A stretch of 64,000 nucleotides of DNA from Anarhynchus alexandrinus (GCA_008711295.1 VUYV01000070.1:66826-130825), one strand, 5' to 3'; positions 11,901-23,350 are shown, numbered from the stretch's first letter. Translations and numbers: made by a program. The notes: generated by a model not told the origin, from the letters alone.

Positions 11901-14900
11901 ATGATGGGGGCCACCCAGCTGGAAAGCAGCTTGGCAGCAAAGGACCTGGGGGTCCTGATGGACACCAAGTTGAACATGAGCCAGCAATGTGTCTTTCCGG
12001 CAAAGGTGGCAAATGGTATCCTGAGCTGCGCTAGACTAAGTATTGCCAGCAGGTGGAGGGAGGTGATCCTTCCCCTTTATTCAGCACTGGTAAGGCCACA
12101 CCTGGAGTGTCCAGTTCTGGAGTCCTCAGTATGACAGAGACATGGACATACTGGAGAGAGTCAGTAAGTCCACGTTAACAAAGGGCCACAAAGATGACTA
12201 AGGCACTGGAGCATTTTTCATATAAGGAAAGGCTGAGAGAGCTAGCACTGCATAGCATAGAGAAGAGAAGGCTCAGAGGGAATCTTACTAATGTATATAA
12301 ATACTGGAAGGGAGCGTGCAAAGAGGACTGAGCCAGGTGCTTTCTCAGTGGTGCCATGGGCACAAACTGAAACACAGGAGGCTCCCTCTGAACATCAGGA
12401 AACACTTTTTTACTGAAAGGGTGATTGAGGACTGGCATAGGTTGCCCCAGAAAGTTGTGGAGTCTTCATCCTTAGAGCTATTCAAAAGCCTTCTGGACAC
12501 AGTCCTGGGCAACTGGCTGTAGATGACCTTGATTGAGCAGGGGGGTTGGACCAGATGACCTCCAAAGGTCCCCTCCAACCTCAACCACTCTGTGATTCTG
12601 TTTATTTATTTTTCAATAATGGTGTTCCCTATAGGCATAGGGACAGCAGGATTCTGAAAAGACTTCCATGGTGTTAATATCTCGCAACAATCTCCTAGAC
12701 ACTGCACAGAACAGATTTTGTAATCAGTGCATTCCAAGTCTCTATTCCTTTATAATGAAACCCATTGATTTTCATCTAGCTATTCCTGAGAGTGGCAAAG
12801 TTTGTTTAAATTAATCTGATCATCAGAACCTTGTCCCACAAGTGACCTCTTTCAAGATATTGAAGGTGCAGCTCATGGCAAATGCTATTTGAAGTGACTC
12901 AGGTATTTTATAAATAAATACTCCAATCCATTTCAACGTCTGCTTTCACTGGACATTAGAAAAATGCTATTAAATTAGCTTATTTAGCTAAAAGGAGCAC
13001 ATGTGACCCCATATTTGTTTTGAGTTAGAAATTCCAAGGGAGAGGTCATGTATGTTAAAAAGCAGCTGAAATGTACAGTTTCTATGGACAGAAAAAACTT
13101 GAGTCTGCCTTTGAAACAGTCTTAGGCTTAGGGGACTTAGGACCAATGAACTGAAGGTGTGAAGTTAATGCACAGCAGTTAAACTGCATTAAACTCCCTT
13201 GTGGAAACTCTTACTCAGAAACAAATTTGGTTTATTTCACTGGAGCTTAATCCCTCTTGGATGAATTTATGTGCATTAACTCCCATCCTTAAGTTAATTC
13301 ATTTGAACTTTTCTGAGCTTCCCCCTTCCATAAGCCTTCAAAAGCCAAGGACTAAACAGTGCTTCCCTCTGAATACAGAAGCATGAAGAATAAACAGATT
13401 CAGAGAATTCATCATTACCTGCCCATGTACCAGTATGGCAGGCAACTAGAAACTGGACTAAAAACTCTGGAATTAAAAGGTGGGCGGTCTTCACAGAGAG
13501 GGAATGCACAAGAGAAACCCATTCATAAGTCCTGCTTATCTGGAGAAAACAGAAAGCAACAACAAGTCTACATAAAGAGCAGGATCAGCAGGTAAACAGC
13601 TGTGCCAGAAGATACAAAGGCAAATTCAGAAATGCTTGCAGTTAACATATCTCCTTCTTCCTTCCATTATTTTTACCTTCTCCCTTACACCTTGTAAAGA
13701 AATGTGAATACTCAACAAGTTTCCTCTCCCTTCACCAGGGAGAAGTCAGCCTAAGGGGTGCTGGGTTAACTTTAATGTGAGAAGGGCAAGCTTTTCCTTC
13801 CTTGATGCGTCACCAATTCATAGTTATTCCTTGCTAACATGCAAGCACATGAATGATTTATTTCAGTGGTCCCATTGACTTCAGAACAACTACCATGTAA
13901 ATAAAGATATGTATGTGTTTCAGTGTTTGCAGGACTGTATCCTAAAAGAATAAAGTTCCAGTGCCTGTCCTTATTAGGCTAATACCCTGGAGTCTCCATC
14001 AAGTTAACTTCTCCTGTAAGCAGTCATGTTAATTTTTTCCCCCTAATTTATATCAAGGAATTACTATGATTCCCAGCCTAAACATGTACTCTGAAATGTG
14101 ACAATGGTAATGCATAATACATTAGAAGAATATTTATTAGAGCTTGCACAGAATTAAGTTTGTGATGCTTACTAAAATAGATGTTAGGAAATGTGCATCT
14201 TGCCAGTACAACTAGGAGCTTACACCAGAAATGCTTACTTCTGCCTGTTACTTTATTTCTGATCTATCATGTTTTGGAATAATCTGGTGAAATTTCTGTG
14301 ACCAAAGCGATGTGCTTGTGACATTAATATTGAAGGTGAAACACAATTAGCTACCATTCTTCTCCTATTTTTGCTTTCAAACTTTAGGTTTCTCTTGAGT
14401 AGAAATTGCTAAATAGAAAATTATGCAGTGTTTTTCAGTACATGCTCACAGTATACAATTTCGTATAAAATCTGACTGTGCCATTGCTCAGACCTACCCG
14501 TTTCTGCAGATAATCTTGTTCTTGTGCTTCTCTTCTCAAAAATCATTGCCAAAGATTTTCCTTGCATCAAAGGCAAATACTGGAACATGAAAATTGAAGG
14601 CATTTCAAATTTATAGTCATTATACACTTCACAGTGTGAAATACTTCTTTCACATTTTAATACAGCATTCTAAAAGTTACACAGGTTTGTTTTTTTTTAA
14701 CCATAGCTTTGTTCTCCTGCCCCTCAAGGAATTTATTAGCAGGATAAAGGTTAAACGAAAAGAAGTGATTCTAGGGGCGTAAAGCAACTGCACTTTGACA
14801 CTCAATTTGAGCTAGCATTAAGGAGAACTCTGATACTAATTTAATCCCATGCAGGGAAGTGTCTTCCATTTCCTGCATTTAGTGCTGCATGTACACCATG

Positions 14901-17900
14901 TGTCGATGGATGGGGTTAGCCAACAACACGGAGTTAGCTGTGAAAAGCTGTTTAACCTTTTCACTTGCGAAGTCCTCTGAAGCGTTTAAAGAACATCTCT
15001 GAATACTTCACAGGAAGGCTTTTTGATTTGTAGCACATGATTTACAGCATTTAGGGATTCAGGTGATGTTTAGGACAAGACAGCTGAATGCTTCATTCCC
15101 AATACTCTTCAGAACAATATTTATTTCAACATCTGAGTGACCTAAATAACAGTTGAAGCATTTTACCTCTCCTTTGTGCTTTATCCTTTGTTTCAAATCT
15201 GAGGCCATCCACAGCAAATACTTCAGCTCCTCTGCTTTGAAGTTCTGTAGAGTAAGGAGGTCACGACCTTTCAGTTGAACATTCATTTGAGCTGGTGGCC
15301 CATACCTGTGTCAAAAGAGCAAAAAATACATGTTTTTTGTCATTCGACACTACATTGCACTCATGCTAAAGCCAATGAGCAAGCAGCTGAAATCTCTCCC
15401 ACTCCTCTCATTTGACCCAGCTGGATCAGCTTGATGGACTGTGTTAATTAGTTTAAATAACTTTTACTGTCAGACACACACAACATGACACTACGCACTA
15501 TATCGATCACCACCGTAACAGTGTCTCAAATTGTATTACGGACTGTATGTTAGATATAGTTTCCTTTGCCTTCTGATATGAACGTGACTTGACTGTATGC
15601 TGCCTAATCAAATAAACCCAAATGCATAAAGCCACTCAGGGCTTGGTGCAATGGCTTAAGCACAGACTGCAAAGCTGCCCTTTGGGGGCAGAGAATACGA
15701 GGAACAGATCTCGGTGCTCTTTCTCCCTCTTTCGTGCTTTGTGAATGAGTAGACACTTGCCATGTTCCACCTCCACCAATACAAAAGGTGGTAATTCTAC
15801 AAATGTGTATGAAATGTCTTGATTACACTGAGGAGGAGCGTAAAAAATACCCAACAAAATAGTCGTGTGCTCTGGCCCTTCTCTTACCACACAAGAGACA
15901 TTCTGGGCATGTGCAGTATATTTATTCAGTGTGTTCTGGCCTCCAGCCAGATTTACGACTTCAGAATCACATGAAATGGGATGTTGATAATCACCCACAG
16001 AAGTTACATGATCAAATTTCCTCTAGCTTAGACGAGGTGCCATAATCAAAGTCACATCCAAGCCCATACTTCCACAGGCTTAAGATTAATAAGGGAGAGT
16101 GGCAGCTTAGCCCCTTCTCTGGCACCGTATCTACAGCCCTCCTTAGCGTTGCACAGCCCCCACTGTACTCTTGCTAAGGTTTGGAGAGGTACAAGCTAAA
16201 TATGTCTTTTTAATTAAAGGAAGCATTTTTAGACTGATCTGATGGAATGGAGACCACAGCAATGCAAACAAATGGACTGAGTGTAGATACTGCTTTTGTA
16301 TTTTCAAGTAGGCCTCCCTTTAGCTCACCTTTGAGGTCAGGCACCTGCCAATTGCCAAGCCCTAGAGCCCACAGCTAGGAAAATTCAGGGAAAAAAACCC
16401 AACAGAATTTCTGTTCATTCTTCTATTAATTCCAATGAATAAAAGCCCTCATAGTGGACAGGCCTAATATGGATTCTAAAGATTTTGATGTTATATTAGT
16501 TAAATCTGGAGGGAAAGACTTTTTCTGCAGAATTTTGTGGCATAGACTCCAACTGAAACAGGAGGAAGAGAGCAGCTCTTAAGGGAATGGTACCACACAT
16601 TACTACTGTCTGTTTGACATCACAGCACAAACTGTATGACTTTTCAAACCATGTAGTTGAATTTTGTCTTTAACTGAAGACATATAAATGCTGTGTGTTT
16701 TCCTTCTGGACACCTTAAAAGGGCTTTAGATAAACATACCACTGCCATTACCAAGACGACTTTTTTCACAGTGGAAAGGATTATGTGTAACAGCAGAAAC
16801 ACAGAGAATATGTGAAGAAGTAGCTCATGCAGATGCTCTGCTGATTAATATTGCTGGAACTCACTATATGCTGTCATACATCAAGGCAATGTGCTCCAGA
16901 GATTATGCAGACTGCCAGTGGATCCACCACTAAGCTAAGCACAAAGCACCACGAAGATTCCCATCAATGTGCGCCATCAGAGTCCGGTCTCTGCACAGGC
17001 CCCCAAACTGCAGGAGGGCTGGACTTTTCTGTAGCACCGTGCAGAAAAAGGAGTGGATTTCTTGGTTTTTAAGTTTAGAGAAATGTTGCCCATGTATTTT
17101 CTTAGCGTGTCTCTGAAAATTGATTCGTAAGTGAACAACAATCTAAACTGTATGCGTGACTTAAGTAATAAATATTTGTGGCAGTACCATTTAAAATAAT
17201 AATGCACATTTCCAAGCCATAAAGTCTAATCTTCATAGCAATACGATCATTAGTAAAATAAAGTTACATATTTTGCTATAAGTATTATCCTTCTGTCCCC
17301 ATGCTTGCCTCCAACCTGAGGTAAACAACAGTAACTAGTAACTAGAAACAGTTAGGAAGCATCCAAATGCCCCATTTTTAAATTTGAAATGGGTATTATA
17401 GACCTAGCAAAATGATTTCCTGTACTTCTATATTCAACAGCAGCAGAATAGACTGTACCTGACGTTATAAGAAAGGCTGGGCATTCCTGGGTCAGGTAGC
17501 TTCCACCATAGCCTGAAAAACAGCTCACCAAGGTAAGCTACTGAAATCCAGCCTTGAATACCAAGGCTCTTCGTTGATATTCAAGGGATTGGCTCTAACT
17601 TCAATGTGTATATTATGAATGAAATGAGTTTCACAACTGTGATTTTTTTATTATTATTTTTCAGAACAGGAATTTGGTACTCGATCCAGTTTGGGGGAAC
17701 AAAAAAATATTTGTCCTGTTTTAAAATTTATGCAACTGCTTGCTGCTTGGTCACTCTATCTCCTTCGCTGCATTGTTTCCAGAGCAGCTTTGGTGCTGCT
17801 CCTCGAGCTTCTATTTGCAGCCTACAATTCCTTCCAGGGAGTTAGAGATTGTCTAATCTTAATCTGCCAAGCAGGAACTTCTGTTCATTAGTCTTGCTTT

Positions 17901-19577
17901 ACCACCTGGCACGCTTGAGAAGTTGACTGAGAAATATCCACCATTAATCTCTGTGCTAGCAGATAGTGAAGCACTAAAATTGGTTACCCAGAGAGGATCT
18001 GGAATTACCACCCTTGGAGATTTTCAAGATGTGACTAAGCAAAGACATAGCTGACCTCATATGCTGTTGTCAGGCTACAAGCAGAAAGTTGGACTAGAGG
18101 TCTACTCCCGACCTCTGTGTTCCTGTGATGATTCTGTTTATTGCTCTGACCTTCAAGAAATGTGTTCCCTTCCCTGTTGTTAACATCCTCAAAGAGAGGC
18201 AGAAGTGGACAAATAAATTCCAGAGAAGGAGCATGAGACAACATACCAAAGTTAAAATGTAACAGGCAGAATTGCAAGGTCAAGCAGCTGGCTTATTCCT
18301 TTCTGAGCCGGGACAGCAATTACTTTGGACTATTAGCACAGACTGATAGGTATTAGGTTATCCTGCAGTATCAACCACAGGGTGCTTAACTTGTAATGCT
18401 CATAGACATTGGTGATAGCTTATGCCAACATTATGATATAATGTTCAAAAAACCCCTAAAAATAACAAACAACATTATGTGGGGAGCTTAACAAATTTGA
18501 TGACTTTATTGGAAAACCAGCTTTACTGCAGTTGTTTTCCAAACTTGCCTTTCTATCATCTCTGCTAACCAGAGAAAGTTCCCACCAATTGCCAGCAGTG
18601 AAAATCCAAAATCCATAAAAAAATTATCACCCAGGCTTCAAGACCACTTTAAAACTGTAGCAAATCAATCATAGAACTTGGAAAACATTTGTTTCTCATC
18701 TAATGTAATGTAGAAACGATAAATAAAAATGACTTATAGCATATTAGGATTCCTGTGAATATGAAATTCCTGTATATTGTTTTCTAGCATTAATATTTTT
18801 TTATATAATGTTAATGCTATTCTTATTGACACCGACATGAAAACATAGGACTATGTGGAATTAGGTTTCAGGTCTTTAATTTTAACCTGATCCTGGAGAT
18901 GTGACAAGCATGAGAAGCAGCTTACTGAAACACTGTCTTACAGATAGTTTTCTGAAGGCACAGGGGACAGGCATGTCTATGTGGCTGAAGAAAGAGCATA
19001 AAGCCAGGTCACAGAGCCTGGTCTACCTGGCTAACTTTGAACCTTGCTTTTCCTGAAAGCCTCCAGTGTATATACAGACAAAAAAATACCAGAGTAGAGA
19101 TTCACCTTGCAGCTTCAAGGAGAGAATTTTCCCCCTGGTACTGGCCATGATAATTGTCTAAACATGTAGGAATTTCCTATACTTTATTCAGATGATAGTT
19201 ATTTATTGATTACAGTACCTGCAGTGTACACTGACCTCAAGAAGAAACATTCCTTCTTGACTTTGCTGCTAAATCCCACAGAAGGAATTAACAGTATTTC
19301 ACAAACATTAAAAGGGAAAATCCTTCAGTCTCTCAAAAAATGCAGAGCTTGCTGCCTTGGGAGGAAAAAGGGTACTAAATTGTGGGTAAAAAAAGCCTTT
19401 ATCTGAAACACTCACTCCTTCACAGGATTCAGCTGCTTTTGTCTCCAGGTTTCTGACTAAATGTCACTGAACGACAGACAAAACTAAAGGATAAGCTTAC
19501 CAAAACTGTCGCAGCAGCTGCTTGCTGGTCCCTGTTAGCTTTGCAATACTGAAGAAGTTCCTCACGTTAAACAGCAT
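5877..19577 (-). CDS. OTC: Ornithine transcarbamylase, coding exons 1-4 (gene continues left of window)
   Basis: OTC is the mitochondrial matrix enzyme that makes citrulline from ornithine and carbamoyl phosphate. Four exons splice as 19577-19501, 15305-15167, 14579-14498 and 5964-5877 into one frame of 128 complete codons plus two bases. Seen: an Arg/Lys-rich leader without acidic residues, the [11 protein letters not shown] block at residue 35, the carbamoyl-phosphate loop STRTR at about residues 90-94, and [15 protein letters not shown] in exon 4. All splice sites are GT-AG, and exon lengths 77/139/82/88 equal the human ones as I recall them. Residue numbering aligns with human OTC without indels. 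Exon 5 (human-like VLSSMADAVLARVYKQ region) was looked for left of 5877 and not found, so intron 4 is at least 5.9 kb. Birds are uricotelic and their urea cycle is incomplete. Retention of an open frame is therefore notable, but expression cannot be judged here. Confidence 0.95.
7328..7353 (+). other. Potential G-quadruplex in a polypurine tract
   Basis: Four G runs (GGGG, GGG, GGGGGGG, GGG) are separated by loops of 1, 3 and 5 bases, inside a purine-only or nearly purine-only stretch at about 7321-7372. The G-rich strand is the template strand of OTC. The motif is sufficient by the usual G3+N1-7 rule; whether it folds is unknown. Confidence 0.55.
10375..12600 (+). mobile_element. CR1 LINE reverse-transcriptase region, interrupted by a second CR1
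   Basis: About 10375-10545 encodes the start of the CR1 reverse transcriptase ([20 protein letters not shown], ending at MEQLILDTI). The expected continuation ([17 protein letters not shown]) appears only at about 11327 and runs through [10 protein letters not shown] and the catalytic FADD box to a CR1 3' end near 12600 (ggtcccctccaacc). Between them lies a separate CR1 3' part. The frame is broken after 12134 and resumes in another frame at 12316-12522, so the element is inactive. The whole block is antisense within OTC intron 3. Confidence 0.88.
10546..11310 (+). mobile_element. Second CR1 3' half lying inside the first
   Basis: The sequence jumps from the LILDTI block directly to the C-terminal CR1 region ([51 protein letters not shown]). 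It ends with the CR1 3' motif gatgatgtccagaggtcccttccaacc near 11303. The terminal ATTCTATG octamers are absent. The frame is fused with the upstream segment by chance or deletion, giving a 292-codon open frame (10398-11276). Either a nested insertion or a tandem rearrangement of two CR1 copies fits. Confidence 0.7.
14498..14579 (-). CDS. OTC: OTC exon 3 (carbamoyl-phosphate binding loop)
   Basis: The exon has 82 bases between acceptor ttccag and donor gtaggt. It encodes [20 protein letters not shown] followed by TRLSAETG. The Ser-Thr-Arg-Thr-Arg loop that binds the phosphate of carbamoyl phosphate in transcarbamylases is intact. Confidence 0.96.
14580..15166 (-). other. OTC: OTC intron 2
   Basis: A 587-bp intron with GT-AG borders; nothing else is visible in it. 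Confidence 0.92.
15167..15305 (-). CDS. OTC: OTC exon 2
   Basis: The acceptor cacag precedes 15305 and the donor gtaaaa follows 15167. The 139 bases complete a Trp codon from exon 1 and encode the end of the leader and the mature N-terminus ([16 protein letters not shown], then [10 protein letters not shown]). Length and phase are the same as in the human exon. Confidence 0.95.
15306..19500 (-). other. OTC: OTC intron 1
   Basis: A 4.2 kb intron separating the leader exon from exon 2. It holds one degraded CR1 3' end near 17978-18140. Otherwise I see no supported feature. Confidence 0.9.
17978..18140 (+). mobile_element. Degraded CR1 3' end
   Basis: The order of diverged CR1 blocks is recognisable: acccagagaggatctgga, cccttggagattttcaa, gttggactagaggtct, and a final gtgatgattctg. 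Divergence is clearly higher than in the other CR1 copies here, so this is an older insertion. Confidence 0.65.
19501..19577 (-). CDS. OTC: OTC exon 1 (start codon and mitochondrial leader)
   Basis: The ATG at 19577-19575 opens [19 protein letters not shown], close to human MLFNLR. The 77 coding bases end in phase 2 before the donor gtaagc at 19500. The leader is rich in Arg, Lys, Phe and Leu with no Asp or Glu, as expected for matrix import. By alignment, cleavage would follow Gln32, encoded in exon 2. No convincing TATA box is visible in the roughly 80 bases upstream. Confidence 0.93.
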
Positions 19578-21297
19578 CTTCTGTTTGCGTTAGACTTCTC
19601 TCAGTCCCACTAATAAAGCTAAGAGAAAAAAGGGCGTATGAAGCAGAGACCGAGCTGTGCTGCTGTGCAAACGAGGGAAAACCAAGAACCAAAGTCTTTG
19701 CTTTGGTTGTCCCTGCCAGGGTTGGGCCTGGCGGGGGCTGACACTGAAGCTTTTCCCTGGTCAAACTCTACTGAGATTTCTCACATTGCACCATCCGCAG
19801 TTTGTGCTCTTCTCCGGGGGCCCATCATATCACATCTGTGTCAATACCATTTCGTAGCAATTTTGCATTTGTTAAACATTTGGACAGAAGCACGTGCTAG
19901 TAGAAAAAGGCAAAAGAAGATTTGTCAGGGCACAGCATGAGTGGGGTGGCTCCCTTGGGGATGGGACCATGACTGGGGGCGGGGGGCCTCTCTGGCCCCA
20001 GCACGGCTATGGGAGGAACTGACAGCCCTGCACAGAGCTGAAATGGGGTCCTGGGCCCATCGGTGTGGGGCTGGGTACGGCCATTAAGGCTTATCCGTGC
20101 CCCCAGGGCCCTGACAAGAATGGAGAAGGGCTACATTAAAAAAATGTGTATTTTCCTGGGATATTTTTTTTTTGGACCAAGATTTCAGTTGTGCTATGGT
20201 AGCGTTGAACAGCCTTCAGCGAGGCCCAGAAACTTAAATATTGTGGCCTGCATACCCCCTCCCGTTAAATTGCTTGCTGTATAACCTGATGCTGGTCAAT
20301 TGCTAAATAGTAAAGTGATTTCATTTAAATTTCTACCTTCAAATATAATTGTCAGATAAGATTTTATGCCACCTGCGCTGTAGGAGGCTTTGAAATATGA
20401 TCATTACTTTCTCATTTCCTCCTCTGTGTAAGGAGAAGCGTACTTGTGTAAATCAAGATGATGGCATATCTGTCGGAGAAGGCGATATGTTGAAATTGCA
20501 ATGTGAGGATCATATAATTAAAACACATAGAAAAAAGTTTGGCTTCCCCAGAAAGAGACTGCCCTGAAAAAGCCACACAGGGTGGTAGCTGTTGGTGGGA
20601 TTTGTTTGGGACCTCAGGCCAAACCAACCCTGAGGTGCTTGGAAAATGCAGCAGTTGCCAGGGGAAATGCCAAGCAGAAGCAAAACCCAACAGAAATGAG
20701 TGGGAAGGGAATGAAAGAGCCAGAAGAGCTGCACACAGAGAAGACAGCTGGGCCATGGTTTCCCTCTAGGTTGCCCTTCTCTTGCAAATGACTCCATGGC
20801 ATTCAAGCTCAGACCCTGGGGACTGAGCGCATGTCACTAGTGCTACCCAGTGAAAAGATGGCGGGGAAAGGAAAGGTGGTCAAGGTGACAAGACCCCCAG
20901 TCTCATCCTGCAGCCCCACAGGGAGGGAACAGTGCCAGTGCCCCTTTGTCAGGTCGCCCCTGTACAGGGACTGCCCGACCCCAGTTCCCACATGGACCGA
21001 TCCCCTGGTGAGCTCCTGTGAGCAAGCAGCAGCGCCAGGCGTGGGAGGAGAGTCAGACCGATGTCACAACGCTCTTCTCTTACATTTGGGGTGACAGCAG
21101 CATTGCTCAGCACGGAGCCCTGGAGGCACCCTCCGTTCCTGCTAGCTGCCCCTGGGCTGCCAGGGCTCAATGTACTACCATGTGAATAAGTCACGCACTC
21201 AACACCATAAAATGCTTCAATGTTGAAATCAGGATTGAATTGGTTTGGGATATTTCTATATTCCGGGGTGTTATGCTTTGAGAGACCCATAACAATT

Positions 21298-21800
21298 TGT
21301 TGTCATTTAGACAATCATTCTATCACCCGATGACCCCTCCCCACCAGGGAAAGGGAATTGGGAAAAACAAGGAAACTCGGGACCTGAAGTATAAACAGAT
21401 TTAATGGAGTAAGATTAGATAAGTAACATTAACAGCACTAAAGAACCAATATTGATCCTGACACCACTACGTAATACGCAAAGATTATACTCAGCCAATT
21501 CTATCAGTAGAAAGCTGTGCACTCCCAGCAGTGGACAGCAAATGTCAGACACTGCGAGCGCTATGGCTTCAGGAGGAAAGGAAGGGCTCAGGGGTCCGGC
21601 ACTGGGGCACGAAGTTCTCAGGATGGTCAGCCATCAAGGGAGAGAACTTCACAGCAAACGTTCTAATTTATAGTGAATGTGACATTGATGGTACAAAATA
21701 ATCCTGTTGGCCAGCTTGGGTCAAGTGCCCAGGTCTCACTCCTCCTCATCCCTGCACCTGATGAGCTTGAAAACACCCTTGACCTTGAAACCCACACACC
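21298..21800 (-). mobile_element. ERV-type LTR 1 (left limit clear, right limit approximate)
   Basis: Read on the minus strand, it has a TATA-like CTATAAA (21673-21667), then ATTAAA as a likely polyadenylation signal (21405-21400), and a terminus ending in ACAACA at 21298. A TGACC/CAA...CTGGCCAACAGG block just before the TATA box is shared with LTR 2, so the two belong to related families. From memory, the layout fits avian ERVL-type LTRs. The 5' limit is uncertain. Confidence 0.6.
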
Positions 21801-22010
21801 ATAGCTGGCTACAAAGTAAATATTTTCACAAATTCAGACACCAGAGTCTTCTAAAAGTGCAGTCTTCTCAAGTAATAGAAGAGAAATCAGTCCTGTGTTG
21901 CTCAAACCAGGACACAGGGCTTGGTATTGAAAATGGAGGAACAGCAGTACATGGGTTGAGACACACTGGTGAAGAGACAATAATGTAGTGCAAGAGAGAA
22001 GTAGATTAGG

Positions 22011-22560
22011 TGTCGTGGTTTAGGCCAAATCGGCTACTGGGGATCTGGGGGACCCCAGATGGGACCGACAGATGTTCCCCTCTACCCCTCTTCAAAGAGA
22101 GAGGCAGAGGAGGAAAGAGAGACTTATGAGTTTAGAAGGAACTAAACTACTTTAATGAAATATTATTAACAAAATAAAAAAAAGAAATAATGAAAAATAT
22201 ATACAAAACTGTATCAAGCTCCCAAGATGACAATCACAACACCAGCTGGCACTGGGGCAGTCCCAGGCTGGACTCAGAGATGGATGGAAACTGGATTCCG
22301 GATCTGCATTCAGGATCGGGATCACAGGCAGACGAACAGAGTCCTCCTCAGATGCCGGCCATTGAAGGAAGAGAGATGACCCTTTGATCCATCAGCTTTT
22401 CTACTGAGCATGAGGCAGATGGGATGGAATACCCTGTTGGTCAGTTTTGGGTCACCTGTCCTGTCCGCTCCTCCCTGCAGGTGGGACCCCACTATGCTTT
22501 TCCGCTTCCGACCTTCCAACGGGGCAAATAACAAAGTTGGTTGGCCTTGGGTGTTATAGC
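22011..22560 (-). mobile_element. ERV-type LTR 2
   Basis: The minus-strand reading ends at 22011 with CCTAAACCACGACA, a common terminus of avian ERV LTRs as I recall them. An ATTAAA signal lies at 22156-22151, followed by a pyrimidine-rich R/U5-like part. The promoter block CCCAAAACTGACCAACAGGG is around 22450-22430, and the TATA-box position is degenerate. The right edge merges with a gag-like fragment, so the LTR start is approximate. Confidence 0.65.
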
Positions 22561-22589
22561 AATAAGTATAAGCGAGAGCCTCATATAAT

Positions 22590-22775
22590 AACATATTAGT
22601 CAATTGCAAACTACCAGCACCCTCAGGATCCAAACCTGTCCATTTCCGAGCCACCGCACGCAATCTCTCATAAACAGCTGACGGAGTTTCCTTACCCCCT
22701 TGTCTCACTTCATACAGCATAGACAAATTTTTAGGCTTTTGCACTCCATGCTGTATCCCATATAAATGGATTTCT
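22590..22775 (-). pseudogene. Retroviral gag (capsid) fragment of an old ERV
   Basis: About 60 codons on the minus strand resemble the capsid region of gammaretrovirus-like gag: a PKNLSMLYEVRQG stretch, then an ERL...RKWT.LDPE pattern. There is no complete gene: the frame runs straight into the LTR 2 sequence, implying deletion of the rest of gag, pol and env. It is a relic with no coding capacity for a virus protein. Confidence 0.6.
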
Positions 22776-22792
22776 GATATGTATTCTATATA

Positions 22793-23018
22793 TTTCTAGG
22801 GCAAGTAGTGATAGGACGAGGAGGAATGGCTTTAAACTGGGAGAGGGCAGGTTCAGATTAAACATGAGGAAGAAATTTTTTTCACTTTGAGGGTTGTAAG
22901 GCACTGGAACAGGTTGCCCAGAGAAGTTGTTGAGGCCCCATCCCTGGAGGTGTTCAAGGCCAGGCTGGACGTGGTCTTGGGCAACCTGGTGTAGTGGGAG
23001 GTGTCTCTGTCTAAGGCA
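22793..23018 (+). mobile_element. CR1 LINE 3' fragment, cut at a single N
   Basis: The CR1 3' sequence runs from gggcaagtagtgatagg through gcactggaacaggttgccca to gtgtctctgtctaaggca. It stops at the N at 23019, without the expected ggttggaactagatgatc block and ATTCTATG tail. The missing tail may reflect an unjoined contig rather than biology. Confidence 0.85.
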
Positions 23019-23112
23019 NGGCCAGACCTTGGTGCCTCTCTTTTGCAAAGTGGGGCACCAGCATCTGAGGCACCTCCAAGGGGGAGCAGCTCCCAACCTG
23101 CTGCATGCCGCC

Positions 23113-23350
23113 ATGTCCACAGCTGCATCTTCCAGCAGTACGTGTCTGCTTGGACAATGTGATGCAACTGGACCCCTGCCAGCACAACTTCTGCTTCGTC
23201 TGCATGCAGTGGACGTCCAAAACCAAAACCAAATGTTCACTCTATAAATAACCTTTCCCATCCATCCTGCACTCGGTGGTGGCTAATGAAGACTTCCAGG
23301 AGCTCAGCGCCCAACCACTTGCAGCTGCTGCTGGTAACTATGTCCTTTCT
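23113..23350 (+). pseudogene. RING-finger pseudogene, TOPORS-like E3 ligase
   Basis: From 23141 the frame reads CLDNVMQLDPCQHNFCFVCM, then QW and a Lys-rich stretch leading to KCSLYK and a stop (taa, 23249-23251). It continues after the stop as PFPSILHSVVANEDFQE. This matches the C3HC4 RING of TOPORS, where CPLCK is followed by PF.SI.HSV.AEDDF. Damage: the segment between the first and second zinc Cys is shortened and frameshifted (ATG at 23113 is in a different frame), the last zinc Cys is Tyr, and the next residues hit a stop. Multi-copy TOPORS-like genes are known in birds from general knowledge. Here it is a dead copy amid ERV fragments. Confidence 0.7.

Larger units (their letters stand above)
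5965..14497 (-). other. OTC: OTC intron 3
   Basis: This 8.5 kb intron contains a compound CR1 insertion at about 10375-12600 and a G-run block at 7328-7353. The rest (5965-10370 and 12605-14497) shows no coding or repeat feature I can support. Confidence 0.9.

Noticed and set aside
11504..11987. Minus-strand frames of 157 and 136 codons
   Set aside because: They are antisense shadows of the CR1 reverse-transcriptase frame on the plus strand.
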